From assembly GCF_002608075.1 (NCBI RefSeq), contig NZ_LAHA01000003.1:65702-129701 (forward strand): a stretch of 64,000 nucleotides of DNA. Direction: 5' to 3'. The stretch is from Nostoc linckia z4. GTDB lineage: Bacteria; Cyanobacteriota; Cyanobacteriia; Cyanobacteriales; Nostocaceae. The notes below the pieces were generated by a model. That model saw nothing but the letters and a program-made list of their open reading frames with translations, was not told the origin of the DNA and did not search any database. Positions 8,653 through 19,399 of the stretch are shown one piece after another. Position 1 is the first letter of the stretch, and each line of letters begins with the position of its first letter. The position numbers and the translations under genes were made by a program.

Positions 8653-11600
8653 TTAATGACTACTGGTGACTAAACTGAATTCAGTTGTTTCTTTTTGAGG
8701 ATCGGCCTCTGGACTATCAGCTTCCGAAGGCGGAACCAACTGCCAGAATTTGGGCAAGAATTCTTGCCAATTTTGCAGAATTTTCTTCGCTTTTGGTGAA
8801 CCAGTGCGTTCTGCATGAGTTTTGATTAACTCTTGCAACTGCTTTGCACCTGCTTGGGTAATCACTCGCTGCATTTTGACAATTTCTGGGTTGACTAATT
8901 CAGGGAAGGAACCGTCTTCATCTAAAAAGTATGCGAGTCCACCGGTCATTCCAGCCGCGACGTTACGTCCTACTTTACCAAGAACGACAATCGCACCACC
9001 AGTCATGTACTCACAGCAGTGATCCCCAGCGCCTTCAATAACTGCTACACCTTTGGAGTTTCTCACAGCAAAGCGCTCTCCTGCTAAACCATTGGCAAAT
9101 AATGTACCGCCAGTAGCGCCATAAAGACAGGTATTGCCAACTATGACGTTTTGCGATGAATTGTAAATGGCATCAGATGGAGGTTTGATGATGATTTCCC
9201 CACCATGCATTCCTTTACCTACGTAGTCGTTTGCCTCTCCTTCCAAGGTAAGAATGATGCCTGGGAGGTTGAAAGCACCAAAGCTTTGTCCAACACTACC
9301 TGTGAATTTGAGATTAATTTGTCCTTCAAAACCGCTATCGCCATACTGGGAAGCGATCGCCCCTGCTAATCTAGCACCTACTGTTCTGTCAGTGTTGACT
9401 ATGGGGAAGGTCTTGGTCACACTGGATTGGTTTTTGATAGCAGCTTGAATGTCAGCATCAGCAAGGAATTTATCATCCAAAACTACGCCGTTGCTGTGGA
9501 CTTGTTCATGTACTAACCAGCGACGATTTTCTCTGCTGTCTGGTAGCTGGAGTAAACAGTTGAGATTTAGGGATTGGGTTTTGGTAAGTTTTACCTCTGG
9601 ACGCATTGTCAATAAATCTGCACGTCCGATAATTTCTGACAAAGAACGGTAGCCGAGTCGTGCTAATAAACTCCGCACTTCTTCGGCAATGAAGTAGAAG
9701 AAGTTGACGACTTGTTCTGGGATTCCTGTAAATCGCTTGCGGAGTTCTTCTTTTTGGGAAGCTACTCCCACAGGGCAATTATTCGTATGGCAAATACGCG
9801 CCATAATGCAGCCTTCAGCAATCATGGCAATGGAGCCAAAACCGAATTCTTCAGCACCCATCAATGCACCTATTACCACATCCCAGCCACTCTTGAGGCC
9901 GCCATCGACGCGTAAAATTACCCGATCGCGCAAACTATTTTCCATCAAAACCCGATGCACTTCACTTAAACCTAGTTCCCAAGGCGAACCTGCATGTTTA
10001 ATAGAACTGAGTGGCGATGCACCTGTCCCTCCATCGTGACCAGAAATCTGGATAATATCAGCGTTGGCTTTAGCTACACCCGCAGCGATCGTCCCGATAC
10101 CAACTTCTGCAACCAGTTTCACTGATACTTTTGCTTTCGGGTTAATTTGATGTAAGTCAAAAATCAACTGGGCTAAGTCTTCAATGGAATAAATATCATG
10201 GTGCGGTGGTGGCGAAATCAGTGTTACACCGGGCTTAGAGCGCCTTAACATGGCGATGTATTGGCTCACCTTTGGCCCTGGTAGTTGTCCGCCTTCCCCA
10301 GGCTTGGCACCTTGGGCAATTTTGATTTCAATTTGTTTGGCGTTGACTAAATACTCTGGGGTGACACCAAAGCGTCCCGATGCAACTTGCTTGATGGCAC
10401 TATAGGCGCGATCGCCATTTCGCAAGCCTTTTAAATGAGGTAGAGTTGGTGAGTGTCCAGATTCATCTACATCATCTAGGACTGTATAGCGCACTGGGTC
10501 TTCGCCGCCTTCCCCAGAGTTAGATTTGCCACCAATGCGGTTCATGGCGATCGCTAAAGTTTCATGTGCTTCTCTTGACAAAGCACCCAAGGACATGCCG
10601 CCAGTACAGAAGCGCTGGACAATTTCAGATACTGATTCTACTTCTTCTAGGGGAATTGCGGGGCGATCGCCTTGGAAGTCGAGCAAGTCACGCAAAGCCG
10701 TTAGCGGTCTGCCTTGGAGGTGCTGTTTGTAAACTTCGTAGTGGTCGTAGTTTTTGCCATCTAAAGCTTTATGCAACGCCTTCACCATTTCCGGGCTATT
10801 CATGTGGTACTCGCCCTTAGGACGATACTGTACAAAGCCCAGGTTTTCTAATTTGTTAGTTGTCAGTTCGGGGAAGGCTTTGCTATGGAATGAAAGCACT
10901 TCTAAAGCCAGTTCGCTGACACTCAAACCACCAATGCGGGAAGTCGTACCACAAAATCCCAAATCGATTAAATCTTTACCAATACCGATGGCTTCAAAAA
11001 TTTGCGCTGCTTGATAGCTGGAGAGTAGGGAAATTCCCATTTTGGAGAGAATTTTTAATAAACCTGACTCTACTGCTTTGCGATAATTTCCTAGAGCTTG
11101 CTCCAAGGTAATAGAAGCAACTTTTTTTACCTCCATCAACTTTTTAGTTTTGGGGTCTGACCACCAATCACGCACTGTGTCCAAAGCCATATACGGACAA
11201 ACAGCACCTGCTCCATAGCCAATTAGACAAGCAAAATGATGCGTACTCCAGCATTGGGCGGTATTGGCAATCAGGGATGTTTTCATTCGCAACCCTTCAC
11301 GAATCAGGTGGTGATGCACAGCGCCCACTGCTAACAGTGGAGGAATGTAAGTGTATTCTGTGTTGATACCCTCGTGGCCCTGGTTATTAAGGGGGGTTGG
11401 GGGTATTTTGTCGCTTAAGATTAAAATCTTGGCACCTGCTTGCACTGATTGTGCGGCTTGTGCTTGTAATGCCTCTACAGCAGCTTTTAATCCTTCTGGC
11501 CCGTTAGCAATGGCAAATAAAGTTGATAACTCGGCTGTGGCAAATCCTGATAACTTAATCGCCTCTAATTCTGTTTCGTTCAATACTGGCGACTCAAGTT

Positions 11601-13356
11601 TCAATCTCCGAGCATATTCTGGCTTTGGTTCTAATAAGTTACCCCGTTCGCCCAACTCGACTTTCAAAGACATCACCAGCTTTTCCCGTAGGGGATCGAT
11701 GGCTGGGTTGGTTACCTGAGCAAAGCGCTGTTTGAAGTAGTCATAAAGTAGGTGGGGCTTTTCTGACAATACTGCTAGGGGAATATCATCTCCCATACAG
11801 AAAGTGGGTTCTGAACCTGCGATCGCCATTGGTTGAATCACCATTTCCACATCTTCGGTGGTGTAACCAAAGGCTGTTTGCCGCTGGAGTAAGCTTTGCT
11901 TGTCAATATGCAATTGTCCTTGGTCATTACCATTGCCATTTGTTGATGATGTCTGAGTAATGACCAATGATTTCAAGTCTTGACGGTACTGTTGCAGCCA
12001 TTTTCCATAGGGATGCTGCTTGGCGATGCGTTGCTTGATCTCCCAATTTTTCAGCACTTCATGATTTACTAAGTCCACGGCAATCATTTGCCCTGGGCCT
12101 AGTCTACCTTTCTCTATAATCTTGGCTTCTGGGAAGTCCACTACTCCTGCTTCAGAGGCCACAACAATGTAGTCATCTTCGGTAATTAGATAACGAGCTG
12201 GTCTTAATCCATTTCTATCTAGTGTCGCTCCGACTTTTTGACCATCACTAAATACTAAAAGTGCTGGGCCATCCCAGGCTTCTTGTAGACCGCTGTAATA
12301 CTCGTAGAAATCAACAATTTCTGGATATTCGTTTAAAGAAGGCTGATTTTTGTAAGCCTCTGGAACCATAATCATTAAAGCTTCCAAGGGGCTGCGTCCA
12401 GAACGCACCAGCAATTCCAGCACGTTATCTAAAGTAGCTGAGTCGCTATTATCAACGTGGACTAATGGCTTAAGTTCGTTAATGCCATCGCCCCACACTG
12501 GATGATTCAGGGTAGCTTCTCGTGCCATCATCCAGTTGATGTTACCCAACAAGGTGTTGATTTCGCCATTGTGACCCAAAAGTCGCATTGGCTGAGCTAG
12601 CGGCCACTTGGGCATCGTGTTGGTACTAAAGCGGCGGTGATAAGCAGCAAAGGCACTTTTGTAAGCTGGATTTTGCAAATCTTGATAAAACTCACCCAAT
12701 ACAGCCGAACGCACCATACCTTTGTAAACAATTGTCCGGCTTGACAAAGAGCAGATGTAAAATTCTTCTGAGACGTTGTGTCGAGCTTTTTCAATGCGGC
12801 GACGAGTAATGTACAACTGACGTTCTAGTTCATCGCCGCTTTTATCTTCACAGGCGAAGATTACTTGTTCGATCTGGGGTTGATTTTCTCTTGCTTGTAT
12901 ACCAAGTAGATTAGGTTGTACTGGCACTACTCGCCATCCCAGTACAGTCAGTTTTTCTTGGGCAGCTACTTGCTCAACTAGCTTCCTAGCTTTTTGAGCA
13001 GCTTGTTGGTCTTGTGGTAAGAATATCATCCCCACAGCTTTGTTGCTAGTACATCGCAATTCCTGGCCTCTTTGGGAAAACTCTTGTTGCAACAACTCCC
13101 AAGGAATAGCTGTCAATACTCCCGCACCATCTCCAGAATCTTGGTCTGCACTACAACCTCCCCGATGTTCTAGACAGGTTAAAGCAGCTAAAGCTTTTTC
13201 GACAATTTCGTGGCTGGCATGATTTTGGCGATGAGCAATGAAACCTACACCACAGGCATCTCGTTCCTCTACTAACCACCTTTGCCCCTGGCTGGTATTT
13301 CTTGAGTCAATGTCTGCTGTGATTTTCTGGTCTTGATTCATCGATTTATTATTCAT
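8653..13356 (-). CDS. gltS: Ferredoxin-dependent glutamate synthase (GOGAT)
   Basis: Converts 2-oxoglutarate and glutamine to two glutamates using reduced ferredoxin, completing the GS-GOGAT route of ammonium assimilation. At 1567 residues it is the single-subunit type. The glutaminase nucleophile is Cys35 in [11 protein letters not shown], so a 34-residue propeptide is expected to be cleaved. The FMN/synthase domain contains GEGGEDP and [10 protein letters not shown], and the 3Fe-4S cysteines lie in [16 protein letters not shown] near residue 1180. The C-terminal GXGXG beta-helix follows. An unusual [12 protein letters not shown] stretch near residues 648-660 comes from an inserted repeat. 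I saw no perfect NtcA site (GTA-N8-TAC) in the first 200 bp upstream. Confidence 0.97.
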   Translation of the reverse strand: MNNKSMNQDQKITADIDSRNTSQGQRWLVEERDACGVGFIAHRQNHASHEIVEKALAALTCLEHRGGCSADQDSGDGAGVLTAIPWELLQQEFSQRGQELRCTSNKAVGMIFLPQDQQAAQKARKLVEQVAAQEKLTVLGWRVVPVQPNLLGIQARENQPQIEQVIFACEDKSGDELERQLYITRRRIEKARHNVSEEFYICSLSSRTIVYKGMVRSAVLGEFYQDLQNPAYKSAFAAYHRRFSTNTMPKWPLAQPMRLLGHNGEINTLLGNINWMMAREATLNHPVWGDGINELKPLVHVDNSDSATLDNVLELLVRSGRSPLEALMIMVPEAYKNQPSLNEYPEIVDFYEYYSGLQEAWDGPALLVFSDGQKVGATLDRNGLRPARYLITEDDYIVVASEAGVVDFPEAKIIEKGRLGPGQMIAVDLVNHEVLKNWEIKQRIAKQHPYGKWLQQYRQDLKSLVITQTSSTNGNGNDQGQLHIDKQSLLQRQTAFGYTTEDVEMVIQPMAIAGSEPTFCMGDDIPLAVLSEKPHLLYDYFKQRFAQVTNPAIDPLREKLVMSLKVELGERGNLLEPKPEYARRLKLESPVLNETELEAIKLSGFATAELSTLFAIANGPEGLKAAVEALQAQAAQSVQAGAKILILSDKIPPTPLNNQGHEGINTEYTYIPPLLAVGAVHHHLIREGLRMKTSLIANTAQCWSTHHFACLIGYGAGAVCPYMALDTVRDWWSDPKTKKLMEVKKVASITLEQALGNYRKAVESGLLKILSKMGISLLSSYQAAQIFEAIGIGKDLIDLGFCGTTSRIGGLSVSELALEVLSFHSKAFPELTTNKLENLGFVQYRPKGEYHMNSPEMVKALHKALDGKNYDHYEVYKQHLQGRPLTALRDLLDFQGDRPAIPLEEVESVSEIVQRFCTGGMSLGALSREAHETLAIAMNRIGGKSNSGEGGEDPVRYTVLDDVDESGHSPTLPHLKGLRNGDRAYSAIKQVASGRFGVTPEYLVNAKQIEIKIAQGAKPGEGGQLPGPKVSQYIAMLRRSKPGVTLISPPPHHDIYSIEDLAQLIFDLHQINPKAKVSVKLVAEVGIGTIAAGVAKANADIIQISGHDGGTGASPLSSIKHAGSPWELGLSEVHRVLMENSLRDRVILRVDGGLKSGWDVVIGALMGAEEFGFGSIAMIAEGCIMARICHTNNCPVGVASQKEELRKRFTGIPEQVVNFFYFIAEEVRSLLARLGYRSLSEIIGRADLLTMRPEVKLTKTQSLNLNCLLQLPDSRENRRWLVHEQVHSNGVVLDDKFLADADIQAAIKNQSSVTKTFPIVNTDRTVGARLAGAIASQYGDSGFEGQINLKFTGSVGQSFGAFNLPGIILTLEGEANDYVGKGMHGGEIIIKPPSDAIYNSSQNVIVGNTCLYGATGGTLFANGLAGERFAVRNSKGVAVIEGAGDHCCEYMTGGAIVVLGKVGRNVAAGMTGGLAYFLDEDGSFPELVNPEIVKMQRVITQAGAKQLQELIKTHAERTGSPKAKKILQNWQEFLPKFWQLVPPSEADSPEADPQKETTEFSLVTSSH
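11376..11412. repeat. Short repeat inserted in frame in gltS
   Basis: The sequence around GGTTATTAAGGGGGGTTGGG matches a dispersed repeat type I know from cyanobacterial intergenic regions. It is read as [10 protein letters not shown] in GltS, inside an otherwise well-conserved region just before [18 protein letters not shown]. Confidence 0.6.
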
Positions 13357-14098
13357 ACCATGTACCTGAACTATTGAGTTACCAATTTTGCCACTACTTA
13401 TGAGAAAAATTTTTCAATTTAGCGGAGCCAAAATACATCAACAATGCTGAAAATTTAGGGAAAAAAAATTTTAACTTCGGTTTTACTTTTTAGTTAACCC
13501 GTGTTAAAATCTTTACGTAGTTTTATGTATTTATACTATGATCCGACAAGTTATTTTTGCCAAGACATTGTGATTGCCCTGACATTTTTTCTCTTATACT
13601 GTGAAGCTAAGTATTTTCTCAATTCCCTCTTTCCAGATGCATATTAGCTACTTGCTTTGGCTCATTTTATATAAATCACTTAACGCTGCACTAGGTTTGA
13701 AAATCAAAATTATCCCGATCTAGCAATAAAATCAGCGTATTACAACATATACCCATTTGACAATTCCCAAAAATTTCTCTTTACCAGTCGCCACCTGTCT
13801 CACTAGCAATTACGCCCCATTGGAGTAGCAACAGTCGCAACTAACAATGAGGATTAAATATCCTAATCCAGTTTTGATAACCAACACTACCGTGTATAGT
13901 GCGGCCGCTATTAGTGCCAGTTAGAACACTTGCTTACAGTCGTTTAGGCAGCTAAATTACTTTTTCTCTTTACAAGAGACAACAATCCAATATATAGATT
14001 ATCACGTTTTTTCGCAAAAAAAACTGATATTTTTATCTTTGCAAATAATTAGTTAGTTTATACCTTGGGTGATAGTTTTGAAAAATACCTAGTAAATT
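13357..14098. other. Divergent promoter region, gltS and glycosidase genes
   Basis: A 742-bp AT-rich spacer between divergent genes, presumably carrying both promoters. I found no RNA gene, no palindromic repeat and no perfect NtcA motif. A NotI site (GCGGCCGC) near 13900 is a curiosity only. Confidence 0.5.
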
Positions 14099-16135
14099 AT
14101 GGTAAAAGTGCCGAATTGTTGCCAACAACAATACTCCTGTGTGATGTCACTAATTGGGAATGCGAAGTTAATGCAAGATACTTTGTCATCACTACTTTTG
14201 ACAGTGGTCTGCTTGGCTACTACCCATGTTAACGCCCAGGAGTCCCTAAAAAACGATCGTCAAATACCAAGATTAACTTCACAGACGCCGACATCTCCTT
14301 TACCAGCAGTGTCATCGCCTTTGTCTGGTAATCAAATTTCTCTAAATGGGCGTACCTTGTCAGGAACTTGGTTACAGCGACCTGGAACAGCCAACCAAAT
14401 CACAACTCACATCAGTGACGGCGCATTCCGGCAATTAATAGGAGTAAATTTTTTAAACAGTAGCGATTGGACTAGGCAACCAATACAATGGTTCTCCTTG
14501 GCGAGCAAGCCATTAGTTTTAAGCACTACCCTACTAAAGGGATATCGCTATCTAGATATTACGAATTTTGCCCAAGCAGCGGGATGGCAAATCCAAGCCA
14601 ATGGTAACATACTAGCGATCGCCACCCCAAAAGCCCAAGTAATTAACATTGTTCAAAACCAGCAACCTTCAGATGCAAATCTTCCTCCTTTGCAACCAAC
14701 TCGGATTGTTGTCGATTTAGATCGTCCAACTCCTTGGCAAGTTGCACAAGGAGCAACTGTGAAAACAATTCCCACTGCATCCCCAGACCCAGACACACCA
14801 CCACCAAAATCCACCACACCACCAAATCGCGAGTGGATGGTTACCCTGGATGCAATGGCCGATCCCGCATTAATACAACGCTATACTCCCCAACCACCAC
14901 CAACACTACTGCCAGATCTACTCAAACAATTATCGCCACTTACACCACCAATACCAGCCCCAGAACCATTAATTCAAAAAGTAGAAGTGGTGAAGAACCA
15001 AACCATTATTCGCTTGAGTGTTCCCTTTGGTTTATCACCTCAAGTGAATACTGTAGCAAACCCCCATCGCCTGATTATTGACATTCGACCCGATCCTTTA
15101 GAAGAGCGAGATATTACTTGGGCACCAGGATTACGCTGGCGACAGCGTTATATTAACTTGGGTGCAGAACGCTTTCCGGTGGTTTGGCTAGAAATTAATC
15201 CCCGTAGAGTCGGGTTAACCTTAAAACCGATGTGGGTTAGTCCTAACACACTTATTGGTACTGCTCCCTTAATTCAAACAGCACAACGTTACTTAGCGGT
15301 AGCTGCAATTAACGGTGGTTATTTTAACCGCAATAACAGATTACCCTTGGGTGCGATTCGCCGAGATGGTCAGTGGTTATCAGGCCCTATTCTCAACCGA
15401 GGAGCCATCGCTTGGAATAATTCCGGTCAATTTTACTTCCATCGCCTCACTTTAGAAGAAACTTTGAGCGCTACCAATAACCAACGCTTACCAATTCTCT
15501 TTCTCAATAGTGGTTATGTCCAAAGTGGTATTGCTCGTTATACTCCTGCTTGGGGAACTACTTACACACCTCTAACAGACAATGAAATTATCCTAGTAGT
15601 ACAAAAAAATCGAATTACTAATCAGCTACCAGGCGGCAAAGTTGGCGAGCAAGCGATTCCTATTCCCTCGGACGGGTATCTGCTAACCTTACGCGCCAGC
15701 GCTACTGCTAGTGCCTCACAGTTACCTGTTGGCACCACAGTCAGCATTTCCAGCAATACAACTCCTGCTGATTTTAATCGTTATCCCCACATTATCGCAG
15801 CAGGGCCGCTGTTAATCAAAAATCGTCAAATTGTCCTTGATGCCAAAGCTGAAAAATTCAGCAATGCCTTTATTGCAGAAAAAGCTATTCGTAGCGGTAT
15901 TTGCACAACGCCAACAGGCACACTAACAATCGCTGCTGTCCATAATCGTGTGGGTGGTTATGGCCCTACCTTGGCAGAACACGCCCAACTACTGCAACAA
16001 ATGGGGTGTGTGGACGCCCTAAATTTAGACGGTGGTAGTTCCACCAGTCTTTACTTAGGAGGACAACTACTCGACCGTTTTCCGAGTACTGCTGCCCGCG
16101 TTCATAATGGTATCGGTATTTTCCTACAAAAATGA
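14099..16135 (+). CDS. Secreted phosphodiester glycosidase family protein (DUF2233)
   Basis: The C-terminal half has the NAGPA/DUF2233 fold seen in phosphodiester alpha-GlcNAcase-like proteins of bacterial envelopes: AAINGGYFNRNNRLPLGAI, then ALNLDGGSSTSLYLGG and the VHNGIGIF end. An N-terminal signal sequence is clear if translation starts at Met16 (14144) or Met25 (14171): LSSLLLTVVCLATTHVNAQ. Residues ~80-340 hold a copper-amine-oxidase-like/AMIN-like region split by a Pro/Thr-rich linker (TASPDPDTPPPKSTTPP). The substrate is unknown; exopolysaccharide or cell-wall modification is a guess. The first ATG is listed, though a later start is likely. Confidence 0.85.
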   Translation: MVKVPNCCQQQYSCVMSLIGNAKLMQDTLSSLLLTVVCLATTHVNAQESLKNDRQIPRLTSQTPTSPLPAVSSPLSGNQISLNGRTLSGTWLQRPGTANQITTHISDGAFRQLIGVNFLNSSDWTRQPIQWFSLASKPLVLSTTLLKGYRYLDITNFAQAAGWQIQANGNILAIATPKAQVINIVQNQQPSDANLPPLQPTRIVVDLDRPTPWQVAQGATVKTIPTASPDPDTPPPKSTTPPNREWMVTLDAMADPALIQRYTPQPPPTLLPDLLKQLSPLTPPIPAPEPLIQKVEVVKNQTIIRLSVPFGLSPQVNTVANPHRLIIDIRPDPLEERDITWAPGLRWRQRYINLGAERFPVVWLEINPRRVGLTLKPMWVSPNTLIGTAPLIQTAQRYLAVAAINGGYFNRNNRLPLGAIRRDGQWLSGPILNRGAIAWNNSGQFYFHRLTLEETLSATNNQRLPILFLNSGYVQSGIARYTPAWGTTYTPLTDNEIILVVQKNRITNQLPGGKVGEQAIPIPSDGYLLTLRASATASASQLPVGTTVSISSNTTPADFNRYPHIIAAGPLLIKNRQIVLDAKAEKFSNAFIAEKAIRSGICTTPTGTLTIAAVHNRVGGYGPTLAEHAQLLQQMGCVDALNLDGGSSTSLYLGGQLLDRFPSTAARVHNGIGIFLQK

Positions 16136-16468
16136 GGAATTGGTATCGGAGAATGTGTATTTGAAATAGGGATTGAGTGTTTGGGATTGAAGAATGTATT
16201 TTTAATTAATTTTAATGAATATTATTCTTTATTCCCTATTTATCAGCCCTTTTTTAAAGTTTACAACAAGCCGCCATTTTGGTTGATGAAGACTTAGTGT
16301 AGACCTATATCTTTTAATCAGTGACAGTTTACACCATAGGGATTGATTTTGTTATCTTTAGCAAAGTGCAACGAAATTCTGGTTTTTCAGGTAGCGAGAT
16401 AGCACCAGAATTGTTCATCAAAATTTTAAGAGTACTGATGGTTTGTTATGTCTTCAAATGAGGTTACT
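16136..16468. other. Intergenic region, no gene seen
   Basis: About 330 bp of AT-rich sequence with weak TTGGGATTGA-type repetition near 16165-16190. No frame, RNA gene or strong terminator is visible. Confidence 0.4.
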
Positions 16469-16888
16469 ATGGCTCGATATCAAGAAATTACACAGACTGA
16501 GACTCTACACATATCTCCAGCTATTAGTTCCAAAAGTATTGCTACCACTGAGTTACGTCCTTGGGGTGCTTTTACAGTCTTGGAAGAAGGACGTGGATAC
16601 AAAATCAAGCGCATCGAAGTCAAGCCTGGACACCGCCTCAGTTTACAAATGCATCATCATCGCAGCGAACACTGGATTGTCGTCTCTGGTACAGCTAGGG
16701 TAATTTGTGGCGAGCAAGAAGTATTATTGAGTAATAATGAGTCAACTTATGTACCCCAATGTACAGCTCACCGTTTAGAGAATCCTGGCGTGATTCCTTT
16801 GGTGTTGATTGAGGTACAAAATGGTGAATATTTAGGCGAAGACGATATTATTCGCTACCAAGACGATTATGCTCGTACCAAGGATTAG
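16469..16888 (+). CDS. Cupin, mannose-6-phosphate isomerase type II-like
   Basis: A 139-residue single cupin matching the C-terminal isomerase domain of bifunctional GDP-mannose pyrophosphorylase/phosphomannose isomerase proteins. It has RPWGAFTVLEEG, KRIEVKPGHRLSLQMHHHRSEHW (metal-binding His cluster and Glu) and YVPQCTAHRLENPG. The stand-alone form is common in cyanobacteria and is thought to act on mannose/fructose-6-phosphate for polysaccharide precursors. The ATG at 16469 has GAGG five bases before it; an in-frame ATG at 16448 lacks one. Confidence 0.85.
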   Translation: MARYQEITQTETLHISPAISSKSIATTELRPWGAFTVLEEGRGYKIKRIEVKPGHRLSLQMHHHRSEHWIVVSGTARVICGEQEVLLSNNESTYVPQCTAHRLENPGVIPLVLIEVQNGEYLGEDDIIRYQDDYARTKD

Positions 16889-17418
16889 AACCAAAAGAGC
16901 GTCATACAAGCTCTAAATTGAAAATAGAATACATTTTTGTGCAAATCGTCTTTAGTAACTACTGCATGTTATGAGTCCCTGCCTAGTTAAGGTGGGGAGT
17001 GCATTATTTTATTGAAGAAGACACAAAAAGTTAGGCAGTGACACAATAGCAGTCCTAGCAGTTTACGTCGGTTGCATTAGCGACGCAGGAGCGTCACTGC
17101 CGAACCCAAAGGGTCATATAAATGTAGTAATATGTAATCAGAGCCATAAATCTGTTGAGTAAGTATTTAGTGAAGTCAAAATCGATCGTCTTCATCTGAA
17201 TAAAACGAATAACTCAACATTTACCACCTCTAAAACAAAATTGCTCGTTGACAAAAATGTTCATTTGTCCTTTAAAGTTTAAATTGTAGTGTATAAATGA
17301 ATTCTCTAGATATGAAAATTAAAGCGTATTTATACATAGAATTTTGGTAAGTACAGCATTTTGGGGTCAACCAATCTGTAAAATAAACGTAGGTTATTCA
17401 GTTGCAAAAACGAATTTC
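16889..17418. other. Intergenic region with small GACGC hairpin
   Basis: A 530-bp spacer. The only structure seen is GACGC-AGGA-GCGTC at 17082-17095, a perfect short hairpin followed by CACTGCCGAACCC, likely a dispersed repeat. The frame open from 17344 is read here as leader for the HesB gene rather than coding, because the family starts at 17419. Confidence 0.45.
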
Positions 17419-17745
17419 ATGATTCATCTGAGTCAAGCAGCCGCGAGTGAAATCGTGCGAATTAAGTCCAAGCAGCAGCCAAATGTCTTGTTTCGATTAG
17501 CAGTAAAACCAGGTGGCTGTTCAGGTTTTTTTTATGATATGTCCTTCGATGAAGCAATAAAAGTTGGCGATCGCATTTTTGACTTCGACGAAGTGCAAGT
17601 AATTGTAGATGCCCAAAGCCTAAATCAACTCAACGGTTTGACAGTAGATTATTCAGAAGACTTGATGGGTGGTGGTTTTCGCTTTCATAATCCCCAGGCG
17701 ATCGCTACATGTACCTGTGGCAATTCTTTCTCCATAAGTAATTAG
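17419..17745 (+). CDS. HesB/IscA-family Fe-S cluster assembly protein
   Basis: A-type iron-sulfur carrier or scaffold of 108 residues. The three conserved cysteines are present: one in KPGGCSGFFYDM and two in the C-terminal CTCGNSF. The central EDLMGGGFRFHNPQA is also typical. The start at MIHLSQAAASEIVRI matches family length; an upstream in-frame extension to 17344 lacks homology-like features. It lies just upstream of the str operon promoter and is probably transcribed separately. Confidence 0.92.
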   Translation: MIHLSQAAASEIVRIKSKQQPNVLFRLAVKPGGCSGFFYDMSFDEAIKVGDRIFDFDEVQVIVDAQSLNQLNGLTVDYSEDLMGGGFRFHNPQAIATCTCGNSFSISN

Positions 17746-17800
17746 TCATTGGTAATTACTCATTATTTCCGCTTTACAAATGACTAGGGACAAATAACAA

Positions 17801-17830
17801 TTGACATAAAACCCAAAAAAAAGATATAAT
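17801..17830 (+). promoter_or_regulatory. Sigma-70 type promoter of the str operon
   Basis: A perfect TTGACA (17801-17806) and perfect TATAAT (17825-17830) are separated by 18 bp, about 50 bp before the rpsL ATG. This near-consensus pair fits strong constitutive ribosomal protein expression. Confidence 0.8.
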
Positions 17831-17879
17831 CAGGATTTGTTAAAACTTAGACCATAAGCAGCTTTACGCGCTGTAACTC

Positions 17880-18263
17880 ATGCCAACAATACAGCAGCTA
17901 ATACGTAATGAACGCGAACAAGCGCGTCAGAAAACCAAGTCCCCGGCTCTGAAACAATGCCCCCAACGTCGGGGAGTTTGTACCAGAGTATACACGACCA
18001 CACCAAAGAAGCCTAACTCAGCTCTACGCAAAGTAGCAAGGGTAAGACTTACCTCTGGTTTTGAAGTTACAGCTTACATTCCAGGGATTGGTCACAATTT
18101 GCAAGAACACTCAGTTGTCATGATTCGTGGCGGCCGGGTTAAGGACTTACCAGGCGTGAGATACCACATTATCCGTGGCACCTTGGATACAGCCGGAGTC
18201 AAAGACCGCAAGCAAGGCCGTTCCAAGTATGGAACCAAGCGTCCCAAAGAAGTGAAAAAATAG
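17880..18263 (+). CDS. rpsL: 30S ribosomal protein S12
   Basis: Decoding-centre protein of the small subunit, 127 residues. Hallmarks are the start [35 protein letters not shown], the [14 protein letters not shown] loop where streptomycin-resistance changes occur (wild-type Lys is present) and the basic C-terminus [10 protein letters not shown]. It is the first gene of the str cluster. A 528-bp gap before rpsG is long for this operon. Confidence 0.98.
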   Translation: MPTIQQLIRNEREQARQKTKSPALKQCPQRRGVCTRVYTTTPKKPNSALRKVARVRLTSGFEVTAYIPGIGHNLQEHSVVMIRGGRVKDLPGVRYHIIRGTLDTAGVKDRKQGRSKYGTKRPKEVKK

Positions 18264-18791
18264 GATTAGGCGATTAATCGCGCTAAACACGATTAATCGT
18301 CTGTTCTACAAAGGCTCAGGGAAAAAAAGCGAACGCCACTTGTGTTCTTGCAACAGTCATCAAGACTGTTTTATTTGTTTGAAGCAATCAAGCAAGCTAC
18401 ACCCTACACTCAGCGAGCAAGTGTAGAATTTCTGAGGAGAATGCTGTAAAAATAGCAGAATTCTCGTTTAGACATTAAGGTTTAGAATCTTGTCGCCTTG
18501 AGTATTCAGTTGCTCTTAGCAAGTCAAGCAATTTGAGATTTGTGATTTGAGATTGATCGAAATTTCAAGAAAATGAAACTTACACGCTCTTGATTTTTGA
18601 TTTGTTCTAACCGTTAGGTTAAGGGCATATTAACGAAAAATTTTAATCCAAAATCCAAAATCCAAAATCCAAAATTGGCAGCTGTAACGCTCAAAAAAAT
18701 GAGGAAGTCTGAGGGTTGGGTTCCACCGCTTTTAGTTTCCGGTGTCTGATAGCATATAAAATCGTTGCCAAATCCGAATTAAAGGTGAAGT
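18264..18791. other. Long spacer inside the str operon
   Basis: Between rpsL and rpsG. Just after the rpsL stop, CGATTAATCG (18272-18281) and its repeat at 18290-18300 can form a hairpin. Positions 18646-18677 hold four tandem copies of AATCCAAA-type 8-mers. No coding frame or tRNA is seen. A secondary promoter is possible but I could not pinpoint one. Confidence 0.5.
18646..18677. repeat. Tandem ATCCAAA repeats
   Basis: Four consecutive AATCCAAA-type units. The same unit, read on the other strand, occurs inside cysS at 52845-52877. Confidence 0.8.
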
Positions 18792-19262
18792 ATGTCTCGT
18801 CGTGGTGTAATTCAAAGGCGCCCAGTTCCGTCTGACTCCGTATATAATAGTCGCCTTGTGAGCATGATGATCAGGCGGATCATGCGTCATGGCAAGAAAT
18901 CCCTTGCTGCCAGAATTGTTTATGATGCATTAAAGACCATTGAAGAACGCACTGGTAATAATGCCTTAGAAACTTTTGAAAGAGCGGTGCGGAACGCTAC
19001 GCCTTTAGTAGAAGTCAAGGCTCGACGAGTAGGTGGAGCAACCTACCAAGTACCAATGGAAGTGCGTTCCGAACGGGGTACTACCCTAGCACTCCGTTGG
19101 CTGGTGCAATTTTCTCGCTCTCGACCAGGGCGCACAATGGCAAGCAAACTAGCAAATGAGTTAATGGATGCTGCTAACGAAACTGGAAATGCAATTCGTA
19201 AGCGGGAAGAAACGCATCGGATGGCCGAAGCTAACAAAGCATTTGCACATTATCGTTACTAG
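18792..19262 (+). CDS. rpsG: 30S ribosomal protein S7
   Basis: Primary 16S rRNA 3'-domain binding protein, 156 residues, standard length. It starts [20 protein letters not shown] and contains the conserved [16 protein letters not shown] and the C-terminal [19 protein letters not shown]. It is followed by fusA 137 bp downstream in the usual bacterial order. Confidence 0.98.
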   Translation: MSRRGVIQRRPVPSDSVYNSRLVSMMIRRIMRHGKKSLAARIVYDALKTIEERTGNNALETFERAVRNATPLVEVKARRVGGATYQVPMEVRSERGTTLALRWLVQFSRSRPGRTMASKLANELMDAANETGNAIRKREETHRMAEANKAFAHYRY

Positions 19263-19388
19263 CTAGAAAAACGATATATCGTAATCCTCAAGCGGTATAT
19301 CGTCAGATTTACAAAAAAGGCGGTTTTCCGTAAAAGTATAGAATCTTAACAAAGAGTAATATACAAGATATCATGAGGCCAAAACAAT

Positions 19389-19395
19389 AGGAGGT
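19389..19395 (+). promoter_or_regulatory. Strong ribosome binding site, sets fusA GTG start
   Basis: A full AGGAGGT lies five bases before the GTG at 19400. It decides the start, since no nearby ATG fits the EF-G N-terminus. Confidence 0.8.
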
Positions 19396-19399
19396 AATT

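Noticed and set aside
13357..13560. NtcA-binding site for gltS
   Set aside because: I scanned for GTA-N8-TAC and found only partial matches such as GTA-N8-TAT and GTA-N8-ATT.
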